Assembly: GCF_001029445.1 (NCBI RefSeq)
Contig: NZ_LDOT01000024.1
Coordinates: 1-64,000, forward strand
Length of the DNA stretch: 64,000 nucleotides
Direction: 5' to 3'
DNA from: Photobacterium aquae
Lineage (GTDB): Bacteria > Pseudomonadota > Gammaproteobacteria > Enterobacterales > Vibrionaceae
This document shows, piece after piece, positions 16,559 to 25,460 of this stretch (position 1 is the first letter of the stretch; each line of letters opens with the position of its first letter). The translations under genes and the position numbers were made by a program. Below the pieces are notes generated by a model. The model was not told the DNA's origin, did not search any database, and was given only the letters and a program-made list of their open reading frames with translations.

Positions 16559-17125
16559 GTTTTAGAGATAGCAGAATTCTTATTGCAGCAAGAGTCTTAG
16601 CCTCCCGTCAGTATTCCATACGAACGACATCGTAGATCAGCATCCATCCAGCTCCCCCCTCCAATCTGCCACCGTTCCAATTCACGCTTTGTTTTTCGGG
16701 AAATTACTTTTCCCCCATAAGTTCATAAAAAAACATTAATAACTGAAATCCAATACCAACTGCAGAAAAACCAATTTAAATGTACCACCCAATGAATATT
16801 GAGTATTTTTTAAACAGGATAGGCTTAGCTCAGAACCTATTAATTTAACTATAAAAAATAATTTTTATTGTGAAAAACAAACATCATGATTATTAATCAT
16901 TGTGAATAAGATATTAATGCAGATCCAGATCACAAATATTCACTTATTATCATTACGGGTTAGATTTCAGTAGCACATATTGACCCCAGTCAATTATTTA
17001 GTGGGATAAATAGCGACAATGACGTTGATTTCTATTTTTCAGCTGCGTTAACCACTTTTTATTTGTGAATAAATGTTAACAAAGCCACTTGGCCACTTGG
17101 CCTTTTGATTCCAAAGAGGTTATAC
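16559..17125. other. AT-rich regulatory gap before yjiH
   Basis: About 570 bases without a gene. The part from 16720 to 17100 is strongly AT-rich and must contain the promoter of the yjiH operon. A CRP-like half-palindrome (listed separately) is at 16919-16934. No other repeat or hairpin of note. Confidence 0.5.
16919..16934. promoter_or_regulatory. CRP-like site upstream of yjiH
   Basis: GCAGATCCAGATCACA matches the CRP consensus TGTGATCTAGATCACA at 12 of 16 positions; the right half and core are excellent, the first three bases of the left half are wrong. It is about 190 bases before yjiH. A site of this quality could be functional but needs a mapped transcript start. Confidence 0.35.
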
Positions 17126-17854
17126 ATGAGCAATCCAGCGGAGCAGGGCCGCAAGGTGACAGTAGGCAGCTATATTGCCCTCGCCTTTGCAGTCGTTTTT
17201 TTCTCAGGTCTTCTACAGTCCAACCAGTGGTACGGTGTTTTTGACTTCACCACCCTAAACGGTTCGTTCGGTAGCCTAGTCCATTCGGTTAATGAAACAG
17301 CTGATGGCGTTCAGACAGCTAGCACCAGCATGCGCGGTAAAGGCGGTAGCGGTGCGCGCGACGGTTTTATGTTCGCCCTGACCCTGATCCCTACCGTTAT
17401 GTTCGCATTGGGTATGATTAATGTACTCGAGCATTACGGCGCACTTGATGCGGCACGCAAGCTGCTGACTCCTCTGCTACGTCCTCTGATGGGTATTCCT
17501 GGTAGTACTGGTCTGGCCCTGATTGCCTCGCTGCAAAGTACTGATGCGGGTTCGGCAATGACTCGTCAGCTTAAAGACGAAGGCCACCTCAACAAACGGG
17601 AAACAGATGTCTTCACTATGTTCCAGTTCTCAGCCGGTGCCACCATTGTTAACTTCTTCTCTTCCGGCGCAGTTCTTTTCACCCTGTCTAACAGTGACGG
17701 TACCCCAGCGGTAACCTCGTCTATCGGTCTGGCTGTTATTGTTATGTTTGCCTTTAAGTTCGTCGGTGCCAACTTGTTCCGCGTTTACCTGAACATTACA
17801 GAAGGTAAAGAAGGCCAAGACGACAACAAAGAACTACAGAAGGAGACAGCATAA
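17126..17854 (+). CDS. yjiH: YjiH-type nucleoside-recognition (gate) domain membrane protein
   Basis: Membrane protein of 242 residues related to E. coli YjiH and spore maturation protein A: N-terminal segment (about residues 15-35), then a gate domain with conserved MFALGMINVLEHYGALD and GSTGLALIASLQSTDAG segments. Such proteins occur in pairs (YjiH/YjiG) and are thought to form transporters; in E. coli the pair is next to the isoaspartyl dipeptidase gene iadA. Here the partner yjiG overlaps by one base (TAATG) and an M20 peptidase follows, so a role in uptake or handling of peptides or amino-acid conjugates is inferred. Start ATG 17126 has AAGAGG 6 bases upstream; the frame also opens at a TTG (17105). 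Confidence 0.85.
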   Translation: MSNPAEQGRKVTVGSYIALAFAVVFFSGLLQSNQWYGVFDFTTLNGSFGSLVHSVNETADGVQTASTSMRGKGGSGARDGFMFALTLIPTVMFALGMINVLEHYGALDAARKLLTPLLRPLMGIPGSTGLALIASLQSTDAGSAMTRQLKDEGHLNKRETDVFTMFQFSAGATIVNFFSSGAVLFTLSNSDGTPAVTSSIGLAVIVMFAFKFVGANLFRVYLNITEGKEGQDDNKELQKETA

Positions 17855-18315
17855 TGAGCACTGCCAAGAAACCAATGGTTACCGATATTTTCGTTGAAGG
17901 TGCCAAGAAGGGCTGGGTTATCGCAACCACCTCGACCGTTCCTAACGTTCTTATGGCTTTCGTTATTATCAAAGCCCTGCAAATCACCGGTGCCCTTGAC
18001 CTAATGGGTCAGGTATTCTCCCCAATCATGGCCCTATTCGGCCTACCAGGCGAAGCCGCTGCGGTACTTATTGGTGCGTGGATGTCGATGGGCGGTGCTG
18101 TTGGCGTAGTTATCTCCCTATTCGATGCGGGCATTCTAAACGGTGCACACATTGCGATTTTGGCACCAGCTATCTACCTGATGGGCTCTCAGGTTCAGTA
18201 CCTTGGCCGTATCCTTGGCCCAATCGGTACTGAAGGCCGTTACATCCCAATTATGATTGCCATCTCTGTGCTTAACGCCTTTGGTGCAATGCTGGTCATG
18301 AACCTGTTTGTATAA
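17854..18315 (+). CDS. yjiG: YjiG-type membrane protein
   Basis: 153 residues, the same length as E. coli YjiG, and related to spore maturation protein B. Four to five hydrophobic segments and the gate-domain stretch STVPNVLMAFVIIKALQITG are visible. The start codon overlaps the yjiH stop (TAATG), implying translational coupling and a heteromeric complex. A hairpin with a T-run follows 9 bases after the stop, before the peptidase gene. Confidence 0.87.
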   Translation: MSTAKKPMVTDIFVEGAKKGWVIATTSTVPNVLMAFVIIKALQITGALDLMGQVFSPIMALFGLPGEAAAVLIGAWMSMGGAVGVVISLFDAGILNGAHIAILAPAIYLMGSQVQYLGRILGPIGTEGRYIPIMIAISVLNAFGAMLVMNLFV

Positions 18316-18323
18316 TTTCAAGT

Positions 18324-18348
18324 AAAGGAGGCCCAGTGCCTCCTTTTT
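18324..18348 (+). terminator. Terminator-like hairpin inside the yjiHG-peptidase cluster
   Basis: AAAGGAGGC (18324-18332) pairs with GCCTCCTTT (18338-18346), loop CCAGT, then TTCC. It sits between yjiG and the peptidase gene only 76 bases away, so it may let the polymerase through partially and set a lower level for the peptidase, or the peptidase may have its own promoter. Confidence 0.75.
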
Positions 18349-18391
18349 CCTGTCGCTATTCACCCCATATTTCGGGGCACCAGGAGCTACT

Positions 18392-19513
18392 ATGAGTTTT
18401 TCACTAGAACAATACCTAGACGAGCTACGTCCTCTTATCAACGTTGACTGCGGTACGCTGACCAAAGAAGGTATCGAAGTCATTGCCAACCAGATGGCTG
18501 AGAAATACACCGATCTGGGCTGGAACGTAAAACGCGTTGATTGCGGAATTGCCGGAACCGGCCTTGAAGTTCGCAACAAACCAGAAGCGGAAGAGATCGA
18601 TGTGATGCTGATCGGCCACATGGATACCGTATTCCCTGTCGGTACGGCGGCAGCTCGCCCGATGACTGTCAACAACGAGCGCGCATACGGCCCTGGCGTT
18701 TCTGATATGAAATCTGGCCTGCTGAATATTGTTTACGCTCTGCGTAGCATGGATCAGGAAACACTGGACAAACTGTCTATCTGTGTTTGCATGAACCCAG
18801 ACGAAGAAATCGGCTCTCTGCATTCAGAAGCATGGCTGAAGAGCGTTGCCGTTAATGCCAAGAACGTACTAGTTGCCGAAGCGGCCCGTGCCGATGGCTC
18901 ACTGGTGAAAGCCCGTAAAGGCATGGCACGCTACCGCCTGACTTTCGCAGGTAAAGCAGCTCACGCTGGCAACGAGCCGCAAAACGGCCGCAGTGCTATC
19001 ACCGAGATGGCTAACTGGATTCTGGCCATCAACAACCTGACCAACTTTGAAACGGGTACAACCCTGAACGTAGGTATCGTCAAAGGCGGTGCGGGTGCCA
19101 ATATCGTACCTGACCATGCCGAAGCCGTTGTTGATGTACGTTTCTGGGACAACGACGAATACGCGGAAGCCGATGCTAAAATCCGCGCGATGACAGAAAC
19201 CCCATTCGTTGATGGCGTCTCTATCACAGTCGATCGCGAAGCACACAAACCTTCGATGGTCCCTTCAGAGAAAACGGATGCCCTGATGGCGCTGGTTGAA
19301 GAGTCCGGTAAAGAACTCGGTATTGATATCACATGGCAATCTGTAGGCGGCGGCTCTGATGCCAACCTAACAGCAGTGCTTGGTATCCCTACGCTAGACG
19401 GCCTAGGCCCTATCGGCGCCGGTTTCCACAGCGCAGACGAATACTTGGATCTTGCTTCTATCGCTCCGCGTATCGAGCTATTGAAAAAAGTACTTGGCAA
19501 ACTGGCAGGCTAA
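18392..19513 (+). CDS. M20 family metallopeptidase (carboxypeptidase G2-like)
   Basis: Zinc peptidase of 373 residues. Metal-site motifs of the M20 family are in place: GHMDTVFPVGTA near residue 76 (His and Asp), the catalytic/bridging glutamates in NPDEEIGSLHSE near residue 133, and C-terminal GAGFHSADEYLDL with the last His ligand. The central dimerisation domain begins with KARKGMARYRLTFAGKAAHAG. Substrates in this group are N-acyl amino acids or dipeptides ending in Glu; the exact one cannot be told. No signal peptide, so cytoplasmic. Downstream of yjiHG, which may import its substrate. GGAG 7 bases before the ATG. Confidence 0.88.
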   Translation: MSFSLEQYLDELRPLINVDCGTLTKEGIEVIANQMAEKYTDLGWNVKRVDCGIAGTGLEVRNKPEAEEIDVMLIGHMDTVFPVGTAAARPMTVNNERAYGPGVSDMKSGLLNIVYALRSMDQETLDKLSICVCMNPDEEIGSLHSEAWLKSVAVNAKNVLVAEAARADGSLVKARKGMARYRLTFAGKAAHAGNEPQNGRSAITEMANWILAINNLTNFETGTTLNVGIVKGGAGANIVPDHAEAVVDVRFWDNDEYAEADAKIRAMTETPFVDGVSITVDREAHKPSMVPSEKTDALMALVEESGKELGIDITWQSVGGGSDANLTAVLGIPTLDGLGPIGAGFHSADEYLDLASIAPRIELLKKVLGKLAG

Positions 19514-19541
19514 TCCCCCAGCCTATTCAGTGTTCAGACAT

Positions 19542-19569
19542 AAAGGGTGCCTATCGGTACCCTTTTTTT
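19542..19569 (+). terminator. Intrinsic terminator after the M20 peptidase
   Basis: AAAGGGTGCC (19542-19551) pairs with GGTACCCTTT (19556-19565) with one G-T wobble and a TATC loop, followed by four more T. Confidence 0.9.
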
Positions 19570-19605
19570 ATACCTGCCATTATCTGTACTCCTCCTCAAT
19601 ACCAT

Positions 19606-19628
19606 ATACTGCATTTGAAATGCATGTT
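19606..19628. promoter_or_regulatory. NsrR-like operator upstream of hcp
   Basis: The core TGCATTTGAAATGCA (19610-19624) is a perfect palindrome and matches the NsrR operator pattern (two halves GATGCATTT facing each other with one central base). hcp is the most widely conserved member of the NsrR regulon in gammaproteobacteria, so position and pattern agree. The distance to the predicted promoter (about -74) is larger than usual for direct blocking. Confidence 0.65.
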
Positions 19629-19642
19629 TATATTTAAAACAC

Positions 19643-19656
19643 ATGATCCTGATCAA
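19643..19656. promoter_or_regulatory. FNR box of hcp
   Basis: ATGATCCTGATCAA differs from the FNR consensus TTGAT-N4-ATCAA by one base. Exactly 22 bases further is TATCCT (19679-19684), a plausible -10, which would place the box at -41.5 from a start near 19691, the classical activating position. This predicts induction of hcp without oxygen. Confidence 0.65.
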
Positions 19657-19730
19657 TGACGAGATGAAATAGGGGGACTATCCTCCTCTCTTATAAGTTG
19701 CACTATAAATACATCTTTAAGGAAGCAATC

Positions 19731-21080
19731 ATGTCGAACCTAGCAATGTTCTGCCACCAGTGCTCTATGGCACAATCCGGGGGCTGCGGCAGCACTGGTA
19801 AAACCCAAGGCACCTGCGGCAAAGACGACACCTTGTCACGCCTGCAAGACATCATGATTTTTGGCCTGAAGGGCCTGTCTGCCTACCGAACACACGCCAA
19901 CGACTTGGGTGCCGACACGAAATCTGTGGATGACGTCATTGCCGAGACCCTTTACTTCACCCTGACCAATGTTAACTTCAGCTTTGATCAGCATATTGCC
20001 CAGCTGATGAAAATCGGCGGCGCGGGTAGCGAAATGATGTCCCGTCTTGGCGAGGCCCATCATAGCCGCCTTGGCGTACCGACACCGGTTTGCGTTCCTC
20101 AGAACAAAGCGGAAGGCAAAGGTATTCTGGTAACAGGCCATGATCTCGATCTGCTAGAACGCCTGCTTATTGCCACCGAAGGAACCGGTATCAATGTCTA
20201 CACCCACTCAGAAATGCTGCCTGCACACGGCTACCCGGAGCTACGCAAGTTCAGCCACCTGAAAGGCAACATCGGCAAAGCATGGTTCGACCAAAAGCAG
20301 CTATTCCAGAAATGGAACGGCACCATTATCGTGACCACCAACTGCATCGTGCCGCCAACGGGGCGTGCTGATTATGCCGATCGCCTCTACAGCTACGGTA
20401 TCGTCGGTATCGACAACTGCCGCCAGCTTGGTGATGATTTCGCACCGCTCATCGAACAGACCTTGAGCCTGCCGGATATCGAAGGTTTTGACAGCGATGA
20501 AACCCTGCCTACCGGCCACAACTACAAAACCATTCTTGGCTTGGCACCGCAGATCCTCGACGCGGTTAACGCAGGCAAAATCAAGCAGTTCTTCGTGGTA
20601 GCGGGCTGTGACAAACCAGGCAAGGCCAATGACTACTTCCGCGAGCTTGCGCTATCGATCCCTGATGACTGCATTATCCTGACTTCGTCATGTGGTAAGT
20701 TCCGCTTCAACGACCACGATTTCGGTACGGTTCCGGGCACAGAGATCCCACGCTACCTCGATCTGGGCCAGTGCAACGACAGCTATGGCGCAGTCATGAT
20801 CGCCCTTGCTCTGAGCGACGCAATGGGCGTGCCGGTCAACGAGCTACCGGTCAATATCGTACTGTCTTGGATGGAACAAAAAGCAGTCTTGATCCTGCTT
20901 GCCCTGTTCAACCTTGGTATCCAGAACATTTACCTTGGTCCAAACCCACCGGAGTTTGTCAACGAGGCGATTTTCGGCTTCCTTCAGCAGCAATTCAACC
21001 TGCACCTGACCGGTAATGCCGCAGACGATCTGGCTAAAATGCTAAACCCACAACCACAGCTTAACGTGGTAGAGGTATAA
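19731..21080 (+). CDS. hcp: Hybrid-cluster protein (Hcp), short class III-like form
   Basis: NO reductase / S-nitrosylase-type enzyme with a 4Fe-4S cluster and the hybrid 4Fe-2O-2S cluster. Ligand motifs for the hybrid cluster are all present: AHGYPEL, TTNCIVPP, VAGCDKPGK (persulfide Cys293), TSSCGKFRF, LGQCNDSYG and SWMEQKAV. At 449 residues it is about 100 shorter than enterobacterial Hcp (550), and the persulfide Cys lies about 110 residues earlier, so the helical segment between the N-terminal cluster and the hybrid-cluster domain is largely missing, as in class III enzymes of anaerobes. N-terminal cysteines are spaced C-X2-C-X7-C-X9-C. Start ATG 19731 follows AAGGAAG. The usual reductase hcr is absent; nifJ and a flavodoxin follow. 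Confidence 0.93.
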   Translation: MSNLAMFCHQCSMAQSGGCGSTGKTQGTCGKDDTLSRLQDIMIFGLKGLSAYRTHANDLGADTKSVDDVIAETLYFTLTNVNFSFDQHIAQLMKIGGAGSEMMSRLGEAHHSRLGVPTPVCVPQNKAEGKGILVTGHDLDLLERLLIATEGTGINVYTHSEMLPAHGYPELRKFSHLKGNIGKAWFDQKQLFQKWNGTIIVTTNCIVPPTGRADYADRLYSYGIVGIDNCRQLGDDFAPLIEQTLSLPDIEGFDSDETLPTGHNYKTILGLAPQILDAVNAGKIKQFFVVAGCDKPGKANDYFRELALSIPDDCIILTSSCGKFRFNDHDFGTVPGTEIPRYLDLGQCNDSYGAVMIALALSDAMGVPVNELPVNIVLSWMEQKAVLILLALFNLGIQNIYLGPNPPEFVNEAIFGFLQQQFNLHLTGNAADDLAKMLNPQPQLNVVEV

Positions 21081-21089
21081 CACCTCCCC

Positions 21090-21120
21090 CGGCCAGCCTC
21101 TGCATCCAGCCGGCTGGCCG
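21090..21120 (+). repeat. Hairpin between hcp and nifJ
   Basis: CGGCCAGCC (21090-21098) pairs perfectly with GGCTGGCCG (21112-21120). GC-rich, no T-run, so not an obvious terminator; it may stabilise the hcp message or slow read-through into nifJ. Confidence 0.55.
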
Positions 21121-21186
21121 AAACCGTACACCGCCGTTCCACCCCATATTCAACAAACCTACAGTGCCCGTTCGCTGGAGTAAGTC

Positions 21187-24100
21187 ATGCCTATTGAACA
21201 GCAAAATGCCGCCTTGGCCTCCCCTGCCGATCCCGCAACATCCATTGCGACCGTACCGGTAATTGCCACAATGGACGGCAACGATGCCGCCGCCTCGATC
21301 GCCTACCGCTGCAATGAAGTGATTGGTATCTACCCAATTACCCCGTCATCACCGATGTCGGAAGCCTGCGAAGTCTGGGAATCACAAAACAAGACCAACC
21401 TATGGGGCCAGATTCCACGGGTTATCGAAATGCAATCAGAAGGCGGAGCAGCGGGCGCTGTTCACGGTGCCCTCATGGCAGGAGCTCTGGCAACAACCTT
21501 CACCTCATCGCAGGGGCTTCTGCTCAAGATCCCTAACATGTATAAAATTGCCGGTGAACTCACGCCGTTTGTCATGCACGTCGCCGCTCGAACACTGGCC
21601 ACCCATGCCCTCTCTATTTTCGGCGATCACTCCGATGTCATGGCCGTTCGCCAAACCGGTTTTGCCATGCTTGCTGCTAGCAGTGTCCAGCAGGCACATG
21701 ATTTTGCCCTGATCAGCCAAGCGGCAACGCTTGAGAGCCGTATTCCCTTTGTCCATTTCTTCGACGGTTTTCGCACCTCGCATGAAATCAACAAAATCAG
21801 CCTGATCGACGACAATACCCTCCGTGCTATGATCAATCAGCAACAGGTCGATGCCTTCCACCAACGCGGCCTGACACCGGATGCCCCAAGTATTCGCGGC
21901 ACAGCACAAAACCCTGATACCTTCTTCCAGGCACGCGAAGCCGCCAATGGCTTCTACCAAGCCTGCCCAGGTATTGTTGCCGACCAAATGGCCAAGTTTG
22001 CTCAGCTGACCGGCCGCCATTACCAGCCATTCGACTACTACGGCCACCCAGAAGCACGCGATATCACGGTCGTGATGGGATCGGCAGCATCCACCGTCCA
22101 GCAGGCGGTTGACCACCAGTTGTCACTCGGCAAGCAAGTCGGTATGGTCAGTGTGAACCTGTACCGCCCGTTCTCACTGACGCATCTGATCGACATCCTG
22201 CCAACAACAATCGAACGCATCGCGGTACTGGACCGAACCAAAGAGCCGGGCGCGCCGGGCGAACCGCTGTATCTTGATATCGCCGCGGCCTTGCAACAGG
22301 CTGTCAGCCTTGAGCGCTACCCGCAGCTACCCGCCATTGTCGGCGGCCGTTATGGGCTATCATCAAAAGAATTTACCCCAAGCCATGCCAACAGTATCTT
22401 CGAGGCAATGGCAGAACAGCGGCTTTCACACGGCTTCACCGTCGGGATCACCGATGACATAAGCGGATTATCACTGCCTACCCCCGCCCACCTCAACACA
22501 GAGCCGGACAATCGACTCAAAGCCCTGTTCTATGGCCTTGGTGCCGACGGTACGGTCAGCGCCAACAAAAATACGATCAAGATCCTCGGCGAAAATACCG
22601 CACTGCATACTCAAGGCTACTTTGTCTACGACTCGAAAAAATCAGGCGGAATCACAACCTCGCACCTTCGAATCGGCAGCGATCCGATTGAAGCGCCATA
22701 CCTGATTGAAAGGGCAAATTTCATTGCCTGCCACCAATATCAGTTCATTGACCGGTTGGAAATGTTCGAGAAAACCGCTCACGGGGCGACGGTGCTGCTC
22801 AACAGCCCTTATAGCGCAGATGAAATCTGGCAATACTTACCGCTGGAAGTTCAACAGGTTATTATCGACCGAGAGCTTCAACTTCATATCATCAATGCCG
22901 TCGAGCTTGCCCGTGAACTGGGGTTGAAAAACCGAATCAACACCATTATGCAAACCGGCTTCTTTGCCCTATCTAACCTAATGCCGCTCGAACAGGCCAT
23001 CGACCAACTCAAGCAGGCGATAGAAAAAAGCTATGGCAAGCGTGGCCCGGCCATAGTGGCTGCCAACCATGCAGCCGTTGATGCCACGGTGTCAAAACTA
23101 GCCAAGGTTGCCGTCCCTGCACAGGCCACCAGCCTGCTCCGCCGACCGCCAATTGTCAGTGACAAAGCGCCTGACTTGGTCAAATACGTCAGCGCGATGA
23201 TGATGGCCGACAAGGGTGATCACCTGCCAGTAAGTGCTTTCCCCGTTGATGGCACTTGGCCAACAGCCACCAGCCAGTGGGAAAAACGCAACATCGCCCA
23301 AGAAATTCCGGTATGGGAAGAGGATCTCTGTACCCAATGCAATATCTGCACATTAGTGTGCCCACACGCCGCAATCCGTGCCAAAGCCGTTGCACCGGGT
23401 GATCTCGCTGAGGCTCCGGATAGCTTCAAGCATACGGACTACAAGCAGCGGGACTTCAAGGGGCAAGCCTATACCTTGCAAGTGTCACCGATGGACTGCA
23501 CCGGGTGCAACCTGTGCACCACCGCATGTCCTGCCAGCGACAAGAACAACCCGGCACGCAAAGCGATCAATATGGCACCCAAGCAGCCGCAATTGGCAGT
23601 ACAACAGGAAAACTACGATTACTTCCTGTCGCTACCCGAACTTGAGCGCATTGATATCAAACGTATTGATGCACGCACAAGCCAATTGCTACAGCCGTTA
23701 TTCGAATATTCAGGTGCTTGCTCAGGATGCGGTGAAACATCTTACGTCAAAATCCTTACCCAGCTGTTTGGCGACCGCCTGCTCATTGCCAATGCCACTG
23801 GCTGCTCGTCCATTTACGGCGGCAACCTACCAACCACGCCTTACAGCGTCGATAAGTTTGGCCGAGGCCCGGCATGGGCCAACTCACTGTTCGAAGACAA
23901 TGCCGAGTTTGGCCTCGGTATGCGGTTGGCACTGGATAGCAAACGAAACACCGCGCTGGCATTGCTGGGTCAAGCCCGCGATATCGTACCGACCGAGCTG
24001 GTTGATCAAATAAACCATGACGCCTTCGATAGCAGTGAACAAAGTGTGGTACGCCAACGCAGCAATGTCGCCAAACTGAGAGCCATGCTGCCTTACTCGC

Positions 24101-24813
24101 ACCGCGAACTGGACAGCAAGGCAGATGATCTCGTCGCAAAGAGCAACTGGATCGTCGGCGGCGACGGCTGGGCCTATGACATCGGCTTTGGCGGCCTGGA
24201 CCACGTTCTGGCAGGTAGCGACAACGTCAATGTGCTGGTGATGGACACCCAAGGCTACTCCAACACCGGTGGCCAGCAATCAAAAGCAACCCCTACTGGC
24301 GCAGTGGCCAAATTTGCCACTCAGGGCAAATCGAGCAACGGCAAGGATCTCGCACTGAATATGATGATGCACGGCAATGTCTACGTCGCCAAGATTGCCC
24401 TCGGTGCCAACATGAACCACGCCATCAAAGCGCTGCAGGAGGCCGAAGCCTACCCAGGGCCTTCACTTGTGATTGCCTACTCTCCGTGTATTACTCACGG
24501 CTTCGACATGGCTGAAGGGGTGGAACACCAGCAGTTATTGGTTGATACCGGTTTGTGGCCATTGTTCCGCTTTGATCCGCGCCGGACTGAAAAAGGCCGT
24601 GCCGCCTTGCAAATGGATTCAAAAACGCCACGCAAAGACGTCGTTGAACTGATCAGCCGTGAGGGACGCTTCACCCAAATCCAACGCAAAGATCCGGCTC
24701 GCTACCAAGCCAACATACAGCGGTTACGCGATCAGGTTCAGCACAAACACCGCCTGCTTGAGCAACTTAGCCAGTGGACACCGGCACCAAACAACGATCC
24801 CGCTCAGGCATAA
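21187..24813 (+). CDS. nifJ: Pyruvate:ferredoxin (flavodoxin) oxidoreductase
   Basis: Converts pyruvate and CoA to acetyl-CoA and CO2 while reducing ferredoxin or flavodoxin. The 1208-residue single-chain enzyme has the expected domain order: N-terminal pyrimidine-binding domain with YPITPSSPMSE, CoA-binding and gamma regions, two 4Fe-4S motifs (CTQCNICTLVCPHAAI and CTGCNLCTTACPASDK) near residues 715-785, the proximal-cluster stretch SGACSGCGETSYVK, and the TPP-binding GDGWAYDIGFGG with DTQGYSNTGGQQSKATPTGA. It lies 106 bases after hcp and 69 before a flavodoxin gene, its probable electron acceptor. No gap or frameshift seen. Confidence 0.96.
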   Translation: MPIEQQNAALASPADPATSIATVPVIATMDGNDAAASIAYRCNEVIGIYPITPSSPMSEACEVWESQNKTNLWGQIPRVIEMQSEGGAAGAVHGALMAGALATTFTSSQGLLLKIPNMYKIAGELTPFVMHVAARTLATHALSIFGDHSDVMAVRQTGFAMLAASSVQQAHDFALISQAATLESRIPFVHFFDGFRTSHEINKISLIDDNTLRAMINQQQVDAFHQRGLTPDAPSIRGTAQNPDTFFQAREAANGFYQACPGIVADQMAKFAQLTGRHYQPFDYYGHPEARDITVVMGSAASTVQQAVDHQLSLGKQVGMVSVNLYRPFSLTHLIDILPTTIERIAVLDRTKEPGAPGEPLYLDIAAALQQAVSLERYPQLPAIVGGRYGLSSKEFTPSHANSIFEAMAEQRLSHGFTVGITDDISGLSLPTPAHLNTEPDNRLKALFYGLGADGTVSANKNTIKILGENTALHTQGYFVYDSKKSGGITTSHLRIGSDPIEAPYLIERANFIACHQYQFIDRLEMFEKTAHGATVLLNSPYSADEIWQYLPLEVQQVIIDRELQLHIINAVELARELGLKNRINTIMQTGFFALSNLMPLEQAIDQLKQAIEKSYGKRGPAIVAANHAAVDATVSKLAKVAVPAQATSLLRRPPIVSDKAPDLVKYVSAMMMADKGDHLPVSAFPVDGTWPTATSQWEKRNIAQEIPVWEEDLCTQCNICTLVCPHAAIRAKAVAPGDLAEAPDSFKHTDYKQRDFKGQAYTLQVSPMDCTGCNLCTTACPASDKNNPARKAINMAPKQPQLAVQQENYDYFLSLPELERIDIKRIDARTSQLLQPLFEYSGACSGCGETSYVKILTQLFGDRLLIANATGCSSIYGGNLPTTPYSVDKFGRGPAWANSLFEDNAEFGLGMRLALDSKRNTALALLGQARDIVPTELVDQINHDAFDSSEQSVVRQRSNVAKLRAMLPYSHRELDSKADDLVAKSNWIVGGDGWAYDIGFGGLDHVLAGSDNVNVLVMDTQGYSNTGGQQSKATPTGAVAKFATQGKSSNGKDLALNMMMHGNVYVAKIALGANMNHAIKALQEAEAYPGPSLVIAYSPCITHGFDMAEGVEHQQLLVDTGLWPLFRFDPRRTEKGRAALQMDSKTPRKDVVELISREGRFTQIQRKDPARYQANIQRLRDQVQHKHRLLEQLSQWTPAPNNDPAQA

Positions 24814-24882
24814 CCCGTCACTGACTTAACAATGATTTGCCTGGGGCTCTGACCCCGGGCCTGAAACAACGAGGACACAACT

Positions 24883-25377
24883 ATGGCTAACATCGGAATT
24901 TTCTTCGGCAGCGATACCGGCAACACAGAAAATGTTGCCAACAAAATAGCAGAACAACTGGGCCTTGAAGCGCAGGATATTGCTGGCAACGACAACAGCG
25001 TATTTGATGACTACGAGATTTTGATCCTCGGTACGCCGACGGCGAACTACGGTGAAATGCAGCCAGACTGGGACTACTTCGTTCCTGAGCTGGAAGACGC
25101 CGACCTCAATGGAAAAAAAGTGGCGTTGTTTGGCCTTGGCGATCAAGTCGACTACCCAGACAGCTACCTTGATGCAATGGGGGATCTCGCCGAGCTGGTG
25201 CAGGCCGCTGGCGGCGAACTGATTGGCGCTTGGTCTACCGAGAGCTATACCTTCAACCATTCGCGTGCCGTCGTCGATGGCCAGTTTGTCGGCTTGGCTC
25301 TGGACGAGGATCGTCAGCCAGAACTGACCGATGAACGTATCACGGCTTGGCTTGGCACACTTGGCCTTGGCGCATAA
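24883..25377 (+). CDS. Flavodoxin (long-chain)
   Basis: FMN-binding electron carrier of 164 residues. The phosphate-binding loop GSDTGNTENVA is at residues 8-18; TPTANYGEMQPDWD carries the aromatic FMN-stacking region and FGLGDQVDYPDSYLDAMG is the second flavin loop with the long-chain insertion after it. Position directly downstream of nifJ, with GAGGA 9 bases before the ATG, points to use as the acceptor of pyruvate:flavodoxin oxidoreductase. It could be named fldA or fldB; sequence does not decide. Confidence 0.93.
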   Translation: MANIGIFFGSDTGNTENVANKIAEQLGLEAQDIAGNDNSVFDDYEILILGTPTANYGEMQPDWDYFVPELEDADLNGKKVALFGLGDQVDYPDSYLDAMGDLAELVQAAGGELIGAWSTESYTFNHSRAVVDGQFVGLALDEDRQPELTDERITAWLGTLGLGA

Positions 25378-25405
25378 GAAAGGAATAAACAGAAGGCCCA
25401 GCCCA

Positions 25406-25448
25406 CAAAAGTACCTCGCCAGATTTGATATCTCGGGGGGTACTTTTG
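25406..25448. terminator. Hairpin between convergent flavodoxin and ygbA genes
   Basis: CAAAAGTACC (25406-25415) pairs perfectly with GGTACTTTTG (25439-25448); the 23-base loop has some further pairing. It is placed where a bidirectional terminator is expected, but the T-runs are only those inside the stem. Confidence 0.5.
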
Positions 25449-25460
25449 GCAGAGCGGGAA

